NCBI GenBank assembly: GCA_026545225.1
Contig: CM048846.1
Span: 53,002,270 to 53,066,269 of the forward strand
Direction: 5' to 3'
Origin: Cornus controversa
Taxonomy: Eukaryota > Streptophyta > Magnoliopsida > Cornales > Cornaceae
DNA length: 64,000 bases
Part shown: in pieces, positions 62,329 through 64,000 of the stretch
How positions within the stretch are numbered: position 1 is the stretch's first letter
Layout: every line of letters starts with the position of its first letter
Translations under genes and position numbers: made by a program
Notes under the pieces: generated by a model
The model's input: only the letters and a program-made list of their open reading frames with translations
Databases searched by the model: none
What the model was told of the DNA's origin: nothing

Positions 62329-64000
62329 TCACGAGTCAAAATACACGGGATCCGTCAAAGTGACAACATCCACGTATTCGGTGGTGACTTGGTCATCCAC
62401 GCACACTTTTAAGCGCTGCCCGTTTACTTTGAACATCGAGCCATCTTTCGAGTCCTTCAATTCCACTGCTCCGTGGGGAGCGACGGAATTAATCAACGGA
62501 GGAAAGGGGTCTCTCGGAACTCTCCCTTTAGGTAAATCCATGACAGTATTAACATCGAGCATGGAATTGACTTCACATATGGATTGCTCAATGTCAAAAT
62601 CATCATAGTTGAAGTGATTTAGGCATGCCTCTAAAGGATCCTTGGAAAGAATAGAAGGAAGTGCTTCTTGAACAAGGTCTTCCACAACATCGACACAAAG
62701 GCACTCACTTTCGTCGTCGGATGTGTGGTGGGAAGCATTGAAGATGTTCAAGCGGACTTTCATATTCCCAAAAGAGATGTCCATCACTCTAGTACGGCAA
62801 TTAACGCAAGCGTTTGTCGTGGCCAAGAATGGACTACCTAGAATGATAGGAATATGATGATTCGGATTTTGGACCGGTTCCGTGTCAAGGACTATGAAGT
62901 CCACCGGAAAATAGAATTTGTCCACTTGAATGATGACATCCTCAATTATGCCACGTGGTTGCTTCACCGAACGGTCGGCAAGTTGCAACACAACCGTGGT
63001 ATGCTTGAGTTCCCCCAAACCTAGTTGTTGGTAAACTGAGAATGAAAGCAAATTGACACTAGCCCCTAGATCAAGAAGTGCTTTTTCAAAAGATTGATTT
63101 CCGATGGTGCACGAAATGGTCGGAGCACCCGGATCTTTGAATTTAGGAGGGGCTTGGTGTTGGAAAATGGAGCTTATGTGCTCAGTTAAGAGGACTTTCT
63201 TAGGAACATTATTCCTAGATTTGCGCTTTTGAGTGCATAAGTCCTTCAAGAATTTCGCATAAGAGGGAATTTGTCGAATAGCGTCAAGGAGAGGGAGATT
63301 GATCTTTACTTGTTTGAAGATCTCCATCATGTCTTGGATTTTCTCTCCTTGCTTCCCGAAATGAGAAGGTTCCTTCAATCGTTGAGGAAAAGGAACCGGA
63401 GGTTCATAAGAGGTGTCAAGATTTGGAATCGATGAAGACACAACTTCACTTGCCTTTCCTTTTGGATTTGAAGGGGTATTTTGCAAATTTGGATTTAACA
63501 GAAACAATTTTGGATTTAATTGGGATTGTTTTGGATTTTTAGGTTGCTCTTGGAATTCCTTTCACTCTTCTTCCCCTACCTTGGAGTTAATGATTTTACC
63601 ACTCCTCAAAGTTGTGATTGATTGAACTTGCTCTGGAGGAGCATTACAAGTTGAAGATGATGGATCTTCAATCAGATGGACACCTTTGGGATTCGCCACC
63701 GGTTGACTCGGCAACTTACCTTCCTCCCTTCTATTTAAGGCATTAGCTAGTTTCCCGATTTGAGCTTCTAACCTAGCCATAGATTGAGCATTGGCTTCAA
63801 GCTTAGAGATTGATTGAGAGTGAGTTTGCAATAAACGGGTATTGGCCTCAAGATTGCTTATCACTCGTTCTTCAAAGCTTTGGCTTCTCGGAGGAGGTGG
63901 TGGTTGTTGGTAATTAGATCTTTGATTGTAAGGTTGAGGGTTTGGCCTATAATGAGGCTGTTGAGATTGGGAATTAAAAGAATTTTGCCCTTGGAAAGAG
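62329..64000 (-). pseudogene. gag-pro: Gag-protease polyprotein fused to integrase tail, partial, one in-frame stop
   Basis: The minus-strand frame is open from the right edge to a TGA at 63562-63564, then continues in the same frame to a stop at 62329-62331. The first part is the gag C-terminus: a Q- and P-rich stretch, a coiled coil, then REEGKLPSQPVANPKGVH and TTLRSGK, all closely like the nested element's gag. After the TGA, counted from the methionine at 63507, come PPVPFPQRLKE (37-47) and LLTEH (106-110). The aspartic protease core follows with DLGAS at 146-150 (the plant Tat/Athila form of the active-site loop), LQLADRS (174-180) and ILGSPFLAT (222-230). From ~340 it jumps to PHGAVELKD...FKVNGQRLK (359-367), the C-terminal tail of integrase, and ends DPVYFDS. 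Reverse transcriptase, RNase H and the integrase core are missing in frame (junction near 62490). The TGA may be a point mutation (for example CGA to TGA) or a readthrough stop. Confidence 0.85.

Noticed and set aside
63413..63625. Plus-strand frame opposite the protease start
   Set aside because: Shadow of the gag-protease frame.

Overview
The window looks like repeat-dominated DNA from a flowering plant. It is AT-rich, and every coding segment I can recognise belongs to plant Ty3/gypsy-type LTR retrotransposons of the Tat/Athila kind. One of them has a primer-binding site that matches the 3' end of plant tRNA-Asp. The species cannot be told from the sequence. I see no intact cellular gene, no tRNA or rRNA gene and no CRISPR array.

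Layout. (1) Positions 1-60722 are a direct tandem array with a period of about 10.48 kb: unit 1 (1-17624, entered inside its first LTR), unit 2 (17625-28112), unit 3 (28113-38592), unit 4 (38593-49071), unit 5 (49072-59544) and a cut-off sixth start (59545-60722). Each unit reads: long LTR 'A' (about 1.43 kb), a non-element spacer of about 6.9 kb, short LTR 'B' (319 bp, the same LTR with about 1.1 kb deleted inside), then a 1.8 kb non-coding retrotransposon interior leading to the next long LTR A. So B + interior + A is a 3.57 kb non-autonomous element on the minus strand, and the spacer is host or other DNA carried along with it. (2) In unit 1 only, a 7522-bp LTR element (9476-16997, minus strand) is nested in that interior. 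It has two 1435-bp LTRs, a 5-bp target duplication, a tRNA-Asp primer site and one gag-derived reading frame whose protease and polymerase are missing. (3) At 60722 the last LTR breaks off into a different minus-strand, retroelement-rich segment. This holds a GC-rich gene-like 5' end (60723-61763), a cluster of TCGATYAATCGA-type palindromes (61778-62160), and a gag-protease frame running off the right edge (62329-64000) whose protease is joined directly to the integrase tail.

How the parts fit together. The long LTRs record how the array arose. The first LTR (A1) differs from the middle ones (A2-A5) in its left half and matches them in its right half. The last LTR (A6) does the opposite. The change-over lies in about 45 bp beside an (AT)n tract (about 18585-18630 in A2). 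That is what unequal crossing-over between LTRs of two separate insertions would leave: the spacer between the two insertions became the amplified cargo. The 7.5 kb insertion came later, because only one unit has it and its two LTRs differ at only three sites that I found. None of the elements visible here encodes reverse transcriptase or integrase, so all would depend on enzymes supplied from elsewhere.
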